Shown one piece after another: positions 19,379-28,027 of a DNA stretch of 64,000 nt (the first letter of the stretch is position 1; each line of letters opens with the position of its first letter). Origin of the DNA: Anaerosporobacter sp031551385. Its GTDB lineage: Bacteria > Bacillota > Clostridia > Lachnospirales > Lachnospiraceae. The notes under the pieces are model-generated. The model searched no databases. It saw only the letters and a list, made by a program, of their open reading frames with translations, and was not told the DNA's origin. Both the position numbers and the translations under genes were made by a program. Location: positions 1 to 64,000 of the forward strand of contig NZ_JAVBNS010000034.1 of NCBI RefSeq assembly GCF_031551385.1, given 5' to 3'.

Positions 19379-19978
19379 CTAATTTGATCTGATTGAAGAA
19401 TTTTCAAATAATTTTCCCAAATCATTATTATACTTTGTTTGTCGACTTTTATCAGAAGTAAGCTGTGAAAAAAGATATATCAATACCTCTTCTGTAAAAA
19501 TCGCTAAAATCCATAAATGATACATTTTTAAATAAGAATTATCATTTTGTATCTTGTTACCAAAATATTTATTGTCATTATGTACATAAACTGAATCACG
19601 TCTATATGTAAGTGTTTTTATAGCATGTGCAATATATTCATCTTCATTAATCTTAGCTTCAAATTCTCTCAATTTTAATAATATATCATCTTGAGATGGG
19701 AACAAATGAATATTAGCAATGCATTTTTTTATTAAATTAGGAATCGTTTTAGTCTTTTTTGACTTATCATATAATTTCATAAAGGTAAGCATATAACTAT
19801 CTACTAATGCACATTCTACAATCAAAGTAAAATTAGGAGCAAGTTTCAATTTTTCTTTATTGTCAGAAATATCCTCTTCAACGCTCATAACATCTTTTAA
19901 ATAAACTAGCTGCATAAAGTATCCATCGATTTCTTCTACAAGCTTAACTCTCATCTCTTCTTTTTGATTCATTATCAT
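19379..19978 (-). CDS. AbiU2-like HEPN-domain protein
   Basis: A 199-residue helical protein. The motif RRDSVYVHND near 127-136 fits the R-x(4-6)-H ribonuclease signature of HEPN domains and the form seen in AbiU2 proteins. The preceding helices (LIVECALVDSYMLTFMKLYDKSKK) are also AbiU2-like. AbiU2 is associated with abortive phage infection in lactococci. The gene lies just upstream of the UvrD-mod-res operon on the same strand, so it may be an added layer of that system. RNA cleavage is inferred from the motif. No cognate antitoxin gene is evident. Confidence 0.7.
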   Translation of the reverse strand: MIMNQKEEMRVKLVEEIDGYFMQLVYLKDVMSVEEDISDNKEKLKLAPNFTLIVECALVDSYMLTFMKLYDKSKKTKTIPNLIKKCIANIHLFPSQDDILLKLREFEAKINEDEYIAHAIKTLTYRRDSVYVHNDNKYFGNKIQNDNSYLKMYHLWILAIFTEEVLIYLFSQLTSDKSRQTKYNNDLGKLFENSSIRSN

Positions 19979-20136
19979 ACCTTCATTCTTTTTTTATATC
20001 ACAACTCAATTACATAACAACACAATTTTAACTTCCTTACAAAGAAATCTCATATGTGGAATTCAGGAAAATACCTTTTTCTACTAAATATTCAACACAT
20101 ATCTTTCTATTGCTGACTGTGGTTTGATACAAAACA

Positions 20137-20400
20137 CTAACGTAATGACAATTTTTTCAACACTTCATACGCCTTAGTCGTAACAATATACCGCCCCTTC
20201 GTATGAAGCATTTCAACATAACCATCCTCAATTAATTCTTTCAATATCTGATTCACCTTAAGTTTCCCACAGGGTACCAGATTAGCTATTTCTTGTTGGT
20301 TCAATGGGCATATGCTCTTCCCATCAATTTGTAATTGGTTTTCCTTTAGAATTACTAATACCTTTGTTTTTTCATTTACAAAGCCAAGTATTTCATTCAT
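20137..20400 (-). CDS. Small winged-helix regulator
   Basis: An 87-residue protein. It has an N-terminal strand pair (EKTKVLVILKENQLQIDGKS), then a helix-turn-helix (LNQQEIANLVPCGKLKVNQILKEL) and a wing (GYVEMLHTKGRYIVTTKAYE). It is similar to the short CRP/MarR-like regulators found beside mobilization genes. Its target is not known. It lies between the defence cargo and the relaxase and is separated from the relaxase by a strong terminator. Confidence 0.65.
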   Translation of the reverse strand: MNEILGFVNEKTKVLVILKENQLQIDGKSICPLNQQEIANLVPCGKLKVNQILKELIEDGYVEMLHTKGRYIVTTKAYEVLKKLSLR

Positions 20401-20529
20401 ATTCTAATCCTCATTATCTAAAAATCATTTTTTAATGGTTTTATTTTAAAACCATTTTACCATAACTACTTTTGCAAAACAAACGATTTTTGAAGTTTTA
20501 TGCCATTTCATGATACCAATTATTTTAAC

Positions 20530-20574
20530 AAAAAAAATGTGTTGCTACTGGTAATACATACCCAATAGCAACAC
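20530..20574 (-). terminator. Rho-independent terminator after the relaxase gene
   Basis: The minus strand reads GTGTTGCTA, an 18-nt loop, TAGCAACAC, then at least seven T. It lies just beyond the relaxase stop at 20584. Confidence 0.85.
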
Positions 20575-20583
20575 GCCCTCAAA

Positions 20584-22635
20584 CTACCTACTTCTATCCC
20601 ATTTCTTTTCCTGCATTCCATCTGCCCGTTTCATCATCTTCGCCTCGTAAATCTCCTGATACCCTTCAAACAATTCAGCGCTGGACATCTTTTGGCTCAT
20701 CCTTCGCATAACTTCTTTATACAAGCTCAAATTGTAATTATTATCTGCCATATCGAATTCAAAATACTTTTCTTTAGAATCCACGGATAAAAGAAAATAT
20801 GATTCAGGAGTAATTCCATCCACAAGCATCTCAACAGCTATCAACTCAGATTTCTGGTCTAGCAAACTGGATTTATAAGCTTTTTCTAATTCCTGAGCCT
20901 CATCATACACTTCTCCAAAATAAATCGGATGACCAATGCACTTAAAATAAGCTTCCACCATAGCATAGGTATCTTCCTTACCTGTCATCTTATAAAGCTT
21001 CACTTTTTCTTCTACAGATAAAAGAGAATACTCCGAAAAACTATCAGGAAGAAACTCTATATCAGCCACTAATTCCGATTTTGATTCCACTTGCTCTGAT
21101 ACAATGCTTTGCATATCCCCCTCACTAGACAATTCTTCCTCTCGGAACGAAACATCCTTATATTGCGGCAGCTCTATATGTGTCGCTGCCTCCTGATGAT
21201 CTTGCAACGCTTCATCCCGTTTAGGGTTCACCTCATAAAATGCCATCGGCTTCTCTATTGGTTTCTGAACCTCAAATAATTTCTCATCTTCAAAATAAGA
21301 ATTTTCCTTTACAACTTCTGTTTTCGACTCCGATACTCTCTCCTCAACAAATTCAGGGATTTCAATCTTATTCGTAGAATTAATTTCTTCAAACTCTGAT
21401 ATCACATCCATTGCAGTATCTAACTTTTCAGTTAAACATCGCTCTGCCATTGCAACCATATTCTTGGCTTCTTTTTTCTCGACCTTCATCTGATCCAGCT
21501 TGCTGTACTCATCTATTCGCCATTGCTGATAAGCCCTCCAATCCCCATCAGAATTACAAGCTCTTTTCTTACTGGAATTTTGCTTGTAAATTGAGTCCTG
21601 AATCTTTGTAATTTCATCAATACGCTCCAGCTTACTTTCTCTAATATCAAGCAGATCCTCTATGGTACGGATATTATTATTTGCAAGAAACAGATACTCT
21701 TCCTGTAACTTATGAAACAACATCAAATCCTTTGCATACTTGGCTGATTTTACATAAAAGCGTTTCTGCTCAATCATACGCAAACGATACATTTTTCCAT
21801 AAAACCTCTTTTGATAATGTGACATATTACCCCGCTTTACCCAAGTTGGATTTGTAGCATGAAAGTAAGGTATATTCATACTGGTGTATTCGAAGCAATA
21901 TTTAAATCTGTCCTCTGCAAAATACTCATCCATTTTATCCAAACGATGATATAACTTACGTCCTGGCATCTTCACGGTAAGATATTCCTTCGGCTTGAAT
22001 TCATAGCCTAATCGCTGCATTAAAAACAAAAAATGTTCCATACTCCCAGCGTAGGAAGCACAAAACATTGCGTCTCGATGAATCATTTCTTTAAATGTCT
22101 GTTCATATTGCCATTCTTTTCTGGAAAGATTCTGCGAATTCTTCACATACTCTGCTTCGATAATGGATAATCCATATTCCTTGCATAGCTTGTTGGTAAT
22201 GGGTTGAATTATGTGCTTCCAGTCACCCTTCTTATAATCATACTTTCTACCATCAAGAAGACTCACACTATTCCAAACGATGTGACTATGAATATGATCC
22301 TTATCAATATGAACGGCATAAACAGCTTCATATCTGTCACCAAGAAATTCCTCCGTGAACCTTCGTGCCATATCAAATGCAATTTCTGGTGTTCCCTCTC
22401 CTGGTTTCAATGACAAAACAATATGATATCCCTGCCTCTTATTCGTTTTCTGAAATAACTTCTTTGTATCCATCATCTGATCAAAGGCTGTTTCTGGCAG
22501 ACAGTTTACACTGCCCACCAAAAATAATTTCTCAGTCTTGTCTGGATTTTGAATATACTCCAGTGCATTTTGAAGATGTTGTGCTGGATTACGGTTTTTC
22601 TCCGAATTCATGTTCATGATTTTCGTAATTGCCAT
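20584..22635 (-). CDS. MOBP-type relaxase (MobA/VirD2 family)
   Basis: A 683-residue relaxase that nicks oriT and leads the strand during conjugative mobilization. The catalytic Tyr is probably in LEYIQNPDKT (about 25-34), and the metal-binding triad is in HIDKDHIHSHIVWNS (109-123). The C-terminal ~300 residues are charged, acidic and probably helical, with coiled-coil character. It overlaps mobC by 22 nt, as is usual for these pairs. No type IV secretion genes are in the window, so the element must borrow a conjugation machine (mobilizable, not self-transmissible). Confidence 0.9.
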   Translation of the reverse strand: MAITKIMNMNSEKNRNPAQHLQNALEYIQNPDKTEKLFLVGSVNCLPETAFDQMMDTKKLFQKTNKRQGYHIVLSLKPGEGTPEIAFDMARRFTEEFLGDRYEAVYAVHIDKDHIHSHIVWNSVSLLDGRKYDYKKGDWKHIIQPITNKLCKEYGLSIIEAEYVKNSQNLSRKEWQYEQTFKEMIHRDAMFCASYAGSMEHFLFLMQRLGYEFKPKEYLTVKMPGRKLYHRLDKMDEYFAEDRFKYCFEYTSMNIPYFHATNPTWVKRGNMSHYQKRFYGKMYRLRMIEQKRFYVKSAKYAKDLMLFHKLQEEYLFLANNNIRTIEDLLDIRESKLERIDEITKIQDSIYKQNSSKKRACNSDGDWRAYQQWRIDEYSKLDQMKVEKKEAKNMVAMAERCLTEKLDTAMDVISEFEEINSTNKIEIPEFVEERVSESKTEVVKENSYFEDEKLFEVQKPIEKPMAFYEVNPKRDEALQDHQEAATHIELPQYKDVSFREEELSSEGDMQSIVSEQVESKSELVADIEFLPDSFSEYSLLSVEEKVKLYKMTGKEDTYAMVEAYFKCIGHPIYFGEVYDEAQELEKAYKSSLLDQKSELIAVEMLVDGITPESYFLLSVDSKEKYFEFDMADNNYNLSLYKEVMRRMSQKMSSAELFEGYQEIYEAKMMKRADGMQEKKWDRSR

Positions 22636-22991
22636 ACGTCTAGTACCTCCTTCAAAATATCCTGAAGCTTTACCACTTCCTGACGTACCTCTTCAATTGC
22701 TGAAAAATATATCTGACCTTGTGCATTTGCCAGATGAGCCATCTGGTTTACATTGTTCGATACTCCAGAAACATTTCTGATCAACTGTGCTCTATCTGCC
22801 ACAAATGTTGGATCAATCCCTTTTGCATTCTGAATCAAGGCTCGCAAATATTTGCTTCGATCCATTCCTGCTGATTTCGCATCTGATTCCAGTTTCATAA
22901 AATCTTCCTCCGATAATTTCAAAGAAACGTGACAATCCTTCTTACAGGATAGGTATTTTCGTTTTCCATTTGTCATATAAAAATCCTCCAA
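22614..22991 (-). CDS. mobC: MobC-type mobilization accessory protein
   Basis: A 125-residue relaxosome protein. It has an N-terminal ribbon-helix-helix-like DNA-binding segment (CHVSLKLSEEDFMKLESDAK, then SAGMDRSKYLRALI) followed by the MobC helix (LIRNVSGVSNNVNQMAHLAN). It binds near oriT and recruits or stimulates the relaxase encoded next. The start could be the Met at 22991 or the internal Met six residues later. A related N-terminal fragment is at 3246-3383. Confidence 0.85.
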   Translation of the reverse strand: MEDFYMTNGKRKYLSCKKDCHVSLKLSEEDFMKLESDAKSAGMDRSKYLRALIQNAKGIDPTFVADRAQLIRNVSGVSNNVNQMAHLANAQGQIYFSAIEEVRQEVVKLQDILKEVLDVWQLRKS

Positions 22992-23388
22992 TCTTCCGTT
23001 GTGTTTTGGTACAAATCTCTCTTATCTGTGCCATTGTCTCTATCTCCTTTCTTCCCTGGCTAATGCCAAAGTAATTCTCTTAGTACGGTTCACAGGGTTT
23101 GCAAGATACGGAAAAGGTAGCACTTTTCCCATCCGCAACTGCGGACGTCTTGGCAGGAGCACCTGCACCCGATATTTAACCCACCACAGTGGGCGATATA
23201 CTATACAATAAATTTACACTTATGATATTTACCAAAAGCATAAAAATATCAGAAATGAAATCTATCAGCCTCTTCTGATTGCAAAAAGCAAGACATCTGA
23301 CACAAGTCATTTCGTTAGCAATTTCTGATGTCAGACTGGCATATTCTTGATTTCATCTTTTCACAAGTGATTTCATTTCTGATTTCTT
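22992..23388. other. Intergenic control region: oriT-like site and inverted repeats beside parR
   Basis: It holds the oriT-like hairpin (23098-23130) and a CCGCA-N2-TGCGG palindrome just after it. Near the parR end there is a perfect 14-bp inverted repeat (TCAGAAATGAAATC at 23249-23262, reverse complement at 23369-23382) enclosing a GACATC/GATGTC pair. The latter cluster directly follows the parM-parR genes and could be their centromere-like site or a terminator array. No gene is seen. Confidence 0.5.
23098..23130. other. oriT-like hairpin, copy B (intact element)
   Basis: TTTGCAAGATACGGAAAAGG leads into an inverted repeat GGAAAAG/CTTTTCC, followed by a small GC-rich palindrome. It lies about 107 bp upstream of mobC, the normal place for a transfer origin. 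Its near-copy at 3493-3525 sits in the same place relative to a mobC remnant. Two independent occurrences beside mobC-type genes make this the best oriT candidate; the nick position is not determined. Confidence 0.65.
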
Positions 23389-23868
23389 TTAGAAAATGTT
23401 GTCTAAATCCAAGTACTCATTGTCAGCAACTTCTGTTTCACTGATATCAGCTTTGATTTCAGCTTCTTTTACCTCAACATTTGATGAAATACCAACATCC
23501 CTCTCATCAGCCACAATACTTCTATATTTCTCTGCAAGTGTTCTTCCAATGGAAGACACCCCATCTGTTTCTCCAGCCAATAGACCAATCAAAAATCCAC
23601 CAACCACCTTGGGAAGGTCTGCTGTTAATTGCTCCATCACGCCATGTGTAATCCGCTTGATAAATTCTTCTTCACGCTCTCGTGTCTCCAGATATGGATC
23701 ATCTTTCAACTCTGCCATCTTGTGATAATAGCTGTTAATTGCATCGACTATGAAATCCTGCTGTGATGAACAAATCTCCTTATCCAGTTGGTGAAGATAC
23801 TCCCATGCCTCCTTATGCTTAGGATTATTGGCATAGAAGCGAACTGTCTTTTGCTCTGTATCCTTCAT
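23389..23868 (-). CDS. ParR-like partner of the ParM actin homologue
   Basis: Starting at the Met at 23868 (preceded by GGGAGC, overlapping no other frame), the product is 159 residues. It begins MKDTEQKTVRFYANNPKHKE and contains a ribbon-helix-helix-like N-terminus suited to DNA binding. The acidic C-terminal tail (ISETEVADNEYLDLDNIF) would suit filament contact. It directly follows the ParM-like gene, which is the standard order of type II plasmid partition. The name rests on context and shape; direct similarity to known ParR is weak. A longer in-frame extension to 23994 overlaps parM and is less likely. Confidence 0.6.
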   Translation of the reverse strand: MKDTEQKTVRFYANNPKHKEAWEYLHQLDKEICSSQQDFIVDAINSYYHKMAELKDDPYLETREREEEFIKRITHGVMEQLTADLPKVVGGFLIGLLAGETDGVSSIGRTLAEKYRSIVADERDVGISSNVEVKEAEIKADISETEVADNEYLDLDNIF

Positions 23869-23884
23869 TTGCCCAGCTCCCTTC

Positions 23885-24814
23885 TTAAGCACGTCTGCGT
23901 TTACGCATTGCGAGATAGCAGAAATACTCGAAGCCTTTGGCATTGGCACAAATGTCATGATTAAAAGATACTCTTGCCGGTTCATACTCACCAAATAGCT
24001 CTACCAGTTTTGCTCCACCACCCATGAAGTGCAGTTTCATCAGTTTGGAATTATAGCCAAGCTCCTTCAATTTCAGGAAAATGCTTTGCACATAGGTCTT
24101 CGCTGTCTCTTCCATAAACTTCAAATATTCTTCGTCTACATCAGCCCTTCCTTTCATGAGATAGGAATTCAACAGGTTTTCATCCAGTTCCACCTGAAAC
24201 TTATTGAGCACTGCATCGTGAATTAGCAAAGCACATTGTTTCACTCCAAGGATTTCCGTCCACATCTTTTTCTCAATGGTTCTACCATCCTGAAGATACA
24301 TAACATTCATGGTTCCATTTCCAATGTCAGCCAACATGTTAAGTCCTTGATAAGAGCCTAACTTTTCTGCCACAGCAGCATAACATTGTGGCATTACACT
24401 GCATCCGGTGATGTCTACAAAATATTTGCTTCCACAATAGGTAAATTCCACATGCTTATTTCGTAGCAAATACTTTTTGAATTCTTCCTGCTGTACATCC
24501 CTCCATTTCAGTGGTAACCCTACTGCAAGGTGAACACGCTCTCTGGTAATTCCTCTTAATCGAAGTTCCTTTGCAATTGCTGCAATGGTTAGAATATAAA
24601 AATCATCATCGTTAATTTTTTCAGAAGCATATGGCTTATGCCCCTGATTCAACACATAATACTTTCCCTCAAAGAATAAATAATCTCTGCTCATAATCGG
24701 CTCTGTGTCATATACCGCCATTCCATTACTAAATACAATATTTGCTGTTTTCATATTTCCGAAACCGTGATCTACAGCAATAATCAGGCTCCCATCTACT
24801 CTATATTGATTCAT
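23885..24814 (-). CDS. ParM/StbA-like plasmid segregation actin homologue
   Basis: A 309-residue actin-like ATPase. The phosphate-1 motif is IIAVDHGFGNMKTAN (about 10-24), the phosphate-2 motif is MLADIGNGTMNVMYL near 160, and a late adenosine motif is LHFMGGGAKL near 268. Such proteins form filaments that push plasmid copies apart. Its presence in an integrated element suggests that the excised form persists and must be partitioned. The putative ParR follows 16 nt downstream. Confidence 0.8.
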   Translation of the reverse strand: MNQYRVDGSLIIAVDHGFGNMKTANIVFSNGMAVYDTEPIMSRDYLFFEGKYYVLNQGHKPYASEKINDDDFYILTIAAIAKELRLRGITRERVHLAVGLPLKWRDVQQEEFKKYLLRNKHVEFTYCGSKYFVDITGCSVMPQCYAAVAEKLGSYQGLNMLADIGNGTMNVMYLQDGRTIEKKMWTEILGVKQCALLIHDAVLNKFQVELDENLLNSYLMKGRADVDEEYLKFMEETAKTYVQSIFLKLKELGYNSKLMKLHFMGGGAKLVELFGEYEPARVSFNHDICANAKGFEYFCYLAMRKRRRA

Positions 24815-24846
24815 AAAAAATCCTCTCTTTCTTGTGTTTGCTAATT

Positions 24847-25227
24847 TTAGTGAAACTGTCTGACTACATCATGAAGCACAACTTCCTCTGCCATCATTCG
24901 TGCCTGGTTGCGAAGTTGTAACTGTTCAATAAAGGAATTCGAATTCTTTGGTCTATGTTTATTCAGCCATCCGACTTCAATATCTTCTAACAGCTCGTAT
25001 GCTGTTTCATTTACCATTTCAGCTCGTTCCTTTAATTCTCCAAAGCGCACCAGACTGCGATATCGCTGTGGGTAAGTGATCTTAATATGCTCAATCCACA
25101 TACGACCATATTTCCCAACATTAAGGCACTGATTATCCTCCGATGGAACAGATAAAATCGGATAAAAAATTCCGTCAACCTCCTGATACTCTATCCCCAA
25201 CTTCTCAAATATTGTTTCTTCCTTCAT
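24847..25227 (-). CDS. TnpV-like transposon-associated protein
   Basis: A 126-residue protein resembling TnpV proteins of clostridial mobilizable transposons (FEKLGIEYQEVDGIFYPIL, GKYGRMWIEHIKITYPQRYRS, then ARMMAEEVVLHDVV). The family is common on such elements but its biochemical role is unknown. It precedes the ParM gene by 32 nt, so they may be co-expressed. The match is from family memory, and no catalytic motif is visible. Confidence 0.7.
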   Translation of the reverse strand: MKEETIFEKLGIEYQEVDGIFYPILSVPSEDNQCLNVGKYGRMWIEHIKITYPQRYRSLVRFGELKERAEMVNETAYELLEDIEVGWLNKHRPKNSNSFIEQLQLRNQARMMAEEVVLHDVVRQFH

Positions 25228-25257
25228 GACACATACGTCCTTTCTTTTTTAATCTGC

Positions 25258-25366
25258 AAGACCGCAACACCGCAAAGACTATGGTGTTTGCAACCTTGCA
25301 ATCATGTGTAACACCGCAAATTTAAGACCGTAAAATCTGATACTTTGCAATGTTGCGGTCTTACTA
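25258..25366. repeat. ACCGCAA iteron cluster, candidate origin region
   Basis: Direct copies of ACCGCAA start at 25261, 25269 and 25313, a variant ACCGTAA at 25327, and an inverted TTGCGGT at 25353. The outer words AAGACCGCAACA and TGTTGCGGTCTT form an inverted repeat across the cluster. It lies immediately downstream of the RepA-like ATPase gene and upstream of tnpV. This is the layout of an iteron-type replication origin, but binding by any protein here is inference. Confidence 0.55.
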
Positions 25367-26353
25367 TCAAATCTCATTCATATCATCTTGCTTCAAATCC
25401 CAATACCAGATATTGTTGACCCGCTTTGCTTTAATTCCTAATTCCTTCTTGGCACTTTCCAAAGTCCTCTTGGAAATTCCTTCACCCGAAGCAATATCCA
25501 TAATCTCACTACTTGGCATCATGATTTTGTCTGCGCTCAAATCTTTCAATAACAGCTTTGCCTGCTCCAATTTATTTGCTTTTGGAACAATACCACCAAG
25601 CACTTCATCCGCAGTAATGTCATAATCACCTATCCAGCAAAAACCATCTTCTTCAAGGGCAAATGCTTTGGCATGTCCAAAGGCAGCTAAGTTATTCTTA
25701 ATCTGAATCACTGCCCTCATTTGTTCCTGCCCTTCGATTCGCCCAACTAGAATCACGCTTCGTGCAACTGCAAAGAAATCTATAGAACCCATACCACGAT
25801 ACGCCGCTTTTGCTCCACCACCTTTATTCATATGACCGATAAGAACAATGGCGCACCCCGTTTTCTCAGCTAATGCTCCAAGCTTTTTTGTCATATCACG
25901 AGCTTCATTGGCACGATTCATATCAGTACCACAACCAAGATATGCCTGAATTGGATCTAAGATTAAAAGTTTTGCTTGTTGCTTCATGATTGCTTCCTCT
26001 AACCGCTCATCTACCATAGATACTGATTTTTCGCTTTCATCTATAATAGAAATCCTACTACAATCAGCTCCTGCAAGTTCCAGTCTAGGCTTCACTGTGT
26101 CAGCTAAACCATCCTCTGCCGTTTGGTAAATTACATTTATTGGCTCCGTAGGCTTCATTTCATCATCAAGACCTTCTCCTTTTGATAGCCTTGCTGCTAT
26201 GTTCAATACCAAAGTACTTTTACCATCTCCAGGATCACCCTGAATAATGGTAAGTTTTCCATATGGAATAAACGGATACCAAAGCCAATCGATGGAACTC
26301 GCTTGAACGTCTGCCATATTAATCATCTTTAGTTCAACTTTTGCTTCCTCCAC
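25367..26353 (-). CDS. RepA-like hexameric helicase/AAA ATPase
   Basis: A RecA-fold ATPase of the AAA_25/RepA type. It has Walker A QGDPGDGKST, Walker B LLILDPIQAYLG and a sensor-like VLIGHMNKGGGAKAAYRGMG. A C-terminal winged helix follows (SSEIMDIASGEGISKRTLES). I prefer the GTG at 26353, which is preceded by a good GGAAGGAG site; a longer ATG frame reaches 26413. The gene overlaps the RHH gene by 20 nt. Proteins of this kind unwind an origin during plasmid-style replication, and the ACCGCAA repeats lie immediately downstream. Confidence 0.8.
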   Translation of the reverse strand: MEEAKVELKMINMADVQASSIDWLWYPFIPYGKLTIIQGDPGDGKSTLVLNIAARLSKGEGLDDEMKPTEPINVIYQTAEDGLADTVKPRLELAGADCSRISIIDESEKSVSMVDERLEEAIMKQQAKLLILDPIQAYLGCGTDMNRANEARDMTKKLGALAEKTGCAIVLIGHMNKGGGAKAAYRGMGSIDFFAVARSVILVGRIEGQEQMRAVIQIKNNLAAFGHAKAFALEEDGFCWIGDYDITADEVLGGIVPKANKLEQAKLLLKDLSADKIMMPSSEIMDIASGEGISKRTLESAKKELGIKAKRVNNIWYWDLKQDDMNEI

Positions 26354-26729
26354 AATTATCACTCTCCTTCCCTGCTGTACTTTTTCCTTCCCACAAATAT
26401 CTTGCACCTTCAAGCATCCATAAAATAGCTTTTAACATATATTCGTAGTCCAGCTGCAATTCCTGTATTTCTTCGCTGGTTATCTGAATATCTTCTGATA
26501 AAATCTGTTCATGCAACTGATGAAGAATTTGTTGCATTTTCTGCAACTCCTTAACCAGCACATATACCGTCTCCTTCTTACCAACAACACACACATGGTT
26601 ATAAATACAGGAACGAACAAAATAATCTTTTTTCAACATTCCACTTGCCTTAATCTTTGCTTCAATTTCTCTTCTCTCATAATCAGAAATACGAAAACTA
26701 ATCGTTGGATTCTTATGAACTCCCGGCAT
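26334..26729 (-). CDS. Ribbon-helix-helix mobilization-type protein
   Basis: A 131-residue protein. The N-terminal ISFRISDYERREIEAKIKAS-type segment and GMLKKDYFVRSCIYN are typical of the RHH proteins (MobC-like or CopG-like) on clostridial elements. A helical middle (VKELQKMQQILHQLHEQI) follows. It overlaps the integrase stop by one base and the RepA-like gene by 20 nt, so it is in the integrase operon. It may help either transfer or recombination. Confidence 0.65.
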   Translation of the reverse strand: MPGVHKNPTISFRISDYERREIEAKIKASGMLKKDYFVRSCIYNHVCVVGKKETVYVLVKELQKMQQILHQLHEQILSEDIQITSEEIQELQLDYEYMLKAILWMLEGARYLWEGKSTAGKESDNCGGSKS

Positions 26730-27826
26730 TATTCCTCACCTTCCTTATCTGAAATCACAAATGCATCATTTAACATGGTTGCCATCTGCTTCTGCTCACT
26801 TGGAAACATGTGTGCATAGCGGAAAGTTATATCCGAACTTTCATGACCAACTCTGGAACCAATGGCTACCGCTGTAAATCCCATGTTGATTAAAAGGGAT
26901 ACGTGGCTGTGGCGCAGGTCATGAATTCTGATTCTCTGCACTCCTGCTTTCTTAGCTCCACGATCCATTTCATGATGCAAATATGTTTTTGTTATATGAA
27001 ATAACCTATCTTTCTTGGTAATTCCATATAACCGATTCATATAATCCTGCAATTCATCACGCAAGAAATCAGGAATCACTACATCACGTTTACTCTTGGG
27101 AGTCTTAGGATCTGTAATAACATCCTTACCCCTGATTCGCTGATAAGATTTTGTGATATGAATCATGCTCTTTGGAATATCAATATCCGCTGGTGTTAGT
27201 GCCAGTAATTCTCCCATTCGAAGACCGCACCAATAGAGAATCTGAAATGCATAATAGGAAACTGGCTTGTCCTTTACCTGCTCGATAAATTTCAAATACT
27301 CTTCCTTTGTCCAAAAGAGCATTTCGTCTGCTTTCCCTTTTCCCAATGGTCCCGCCTTCACCACAGGATTCTCTTTCAATTCATAAAATCGTACTGCATG
27401 ATTAAACAATGCACTCAGCTCCGATTGAATGGTTTTTAGATAAGTTGGTTTAAACAATGCTCCTTGCGGATTCTTAAGCTTAATCATCTGATTCTGCCAC
27501 TGAATAATATCTGTCGGTTTGATATCCTTCATTTTCTTATCCTTAAAATAAGGGAGTATCTTGCTGTTAATAACCGCTTCTTTCGTGTTCCAAGTATTTT
27601 CCTTTAATTTGGGTTTCATATCTCTTGTATAGGCTTCAACAAAGTCATCAAAAGTCATTTCCAAATTAGCTTCTTCCTTCATACGAAAATGCTGTTCCCA
27701 CTCTAATGCTTCTCTTCTGGTCTTGAAACCACGCTTCAACTTGCGCTTATTCTTGCCAGTCCAGTCATAATAATGGAACGAGACATACCATGTGCCTCGC
27801 TCCTCGTCTTTATATGCTGCCATCAA
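26729..27826 (-). CDS. int: Tyrosine-recombinase integrase
   Basis: A 365-residue phage-type integrase that moves the element into and out of the chromosome. It has an N-terminal arm-binding domain (YKDEERGTWYVSFHYYDWTG), a SAM-like core-binding domain (about 60-165) and a catalytic domain. The catalytic domain has CGLRMGELLAL (Arg I), HDLRHSHVSLLI (His-x-x-Arg), GHESSDIT and the nucleophile Tyr in FRYAH near the C-terminus. All catalytic residues are present. The excisionase lies 12 bp upstream. The target is probably the guaA 3' end 2.9 kb to the right. Confidence 0.92.
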   Translation of the reverse strand: MMAAYKDEERGTWYVSFHYYDWTGKNKRKLKRGFKTRREALEWEQHFRMKEEANLEMTFDDFVEAYTRDMKPKLKENTWNTKEAVINSKILPYFKDKKMKDIKPTDIIQWQNQMIKLKNPQGALFKPTYLKTIQSELSALFNHAVRFYELKENPVVKAGPLGKGKADEMLFWTKEEYLKFIEQVKDKPVSYYAFQILYWCGLRMGELLALTPADIDIPKSMIHITKSYQRIRGKDVITDPKTPKSKRDVVIPDFLRDELQDYMNRLYGITKKDRLFHITKTYLHHEMDRGAKKAGVQRIRIHDLRHSHVSLLINMGFTAVAIGSRVGHESSDITFRYAHMFPSEQKQMATMLNDAFVISDKEGEE

Positions 27827-27838
27827 TTTCTCCTTTCG

Positions 27839-28027
27839 TTACGCTGTTACTCTTACTCCGTAAAACTTCTCTTCAAAATACTTAGTTGCTACTTTGCCAG
27901 GAATGGTAATAAACCCTTTTGCGTCAAGCTCTTCATTCATCTGTTTGATGAGCTTATACGCATATGGTTTTGAAATGCCAAGCATTTCTGCCATCTCAGC
28001 TGCTGTAATATAAATTGCTCCTTCCAT
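27839..28027 (-). CDS. xis: Excisionase-like helix-turn-helix protein
   Basis: A 62-residue MerR-type winged helix (ITAAEMAEMLGISKPYAYKL, then IKQMNEELDAKGFITIPGKV) of the kind that acts as recombination directionality factor for tyrosine integrases. It is the first gene of the leftward integrase operon, 12 bp before int, with a GGAGG-type ribosome site. It bends attachment DNA to favour excision. Assignment is from size, fold and position. Confidence 0.8.
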   Translation of the reverse strand: MEGAIYITAAEMAEMLGISKPYAYKLIKQMNEELDAKGFITIPGKVATKYFEEKFYGVRVTA

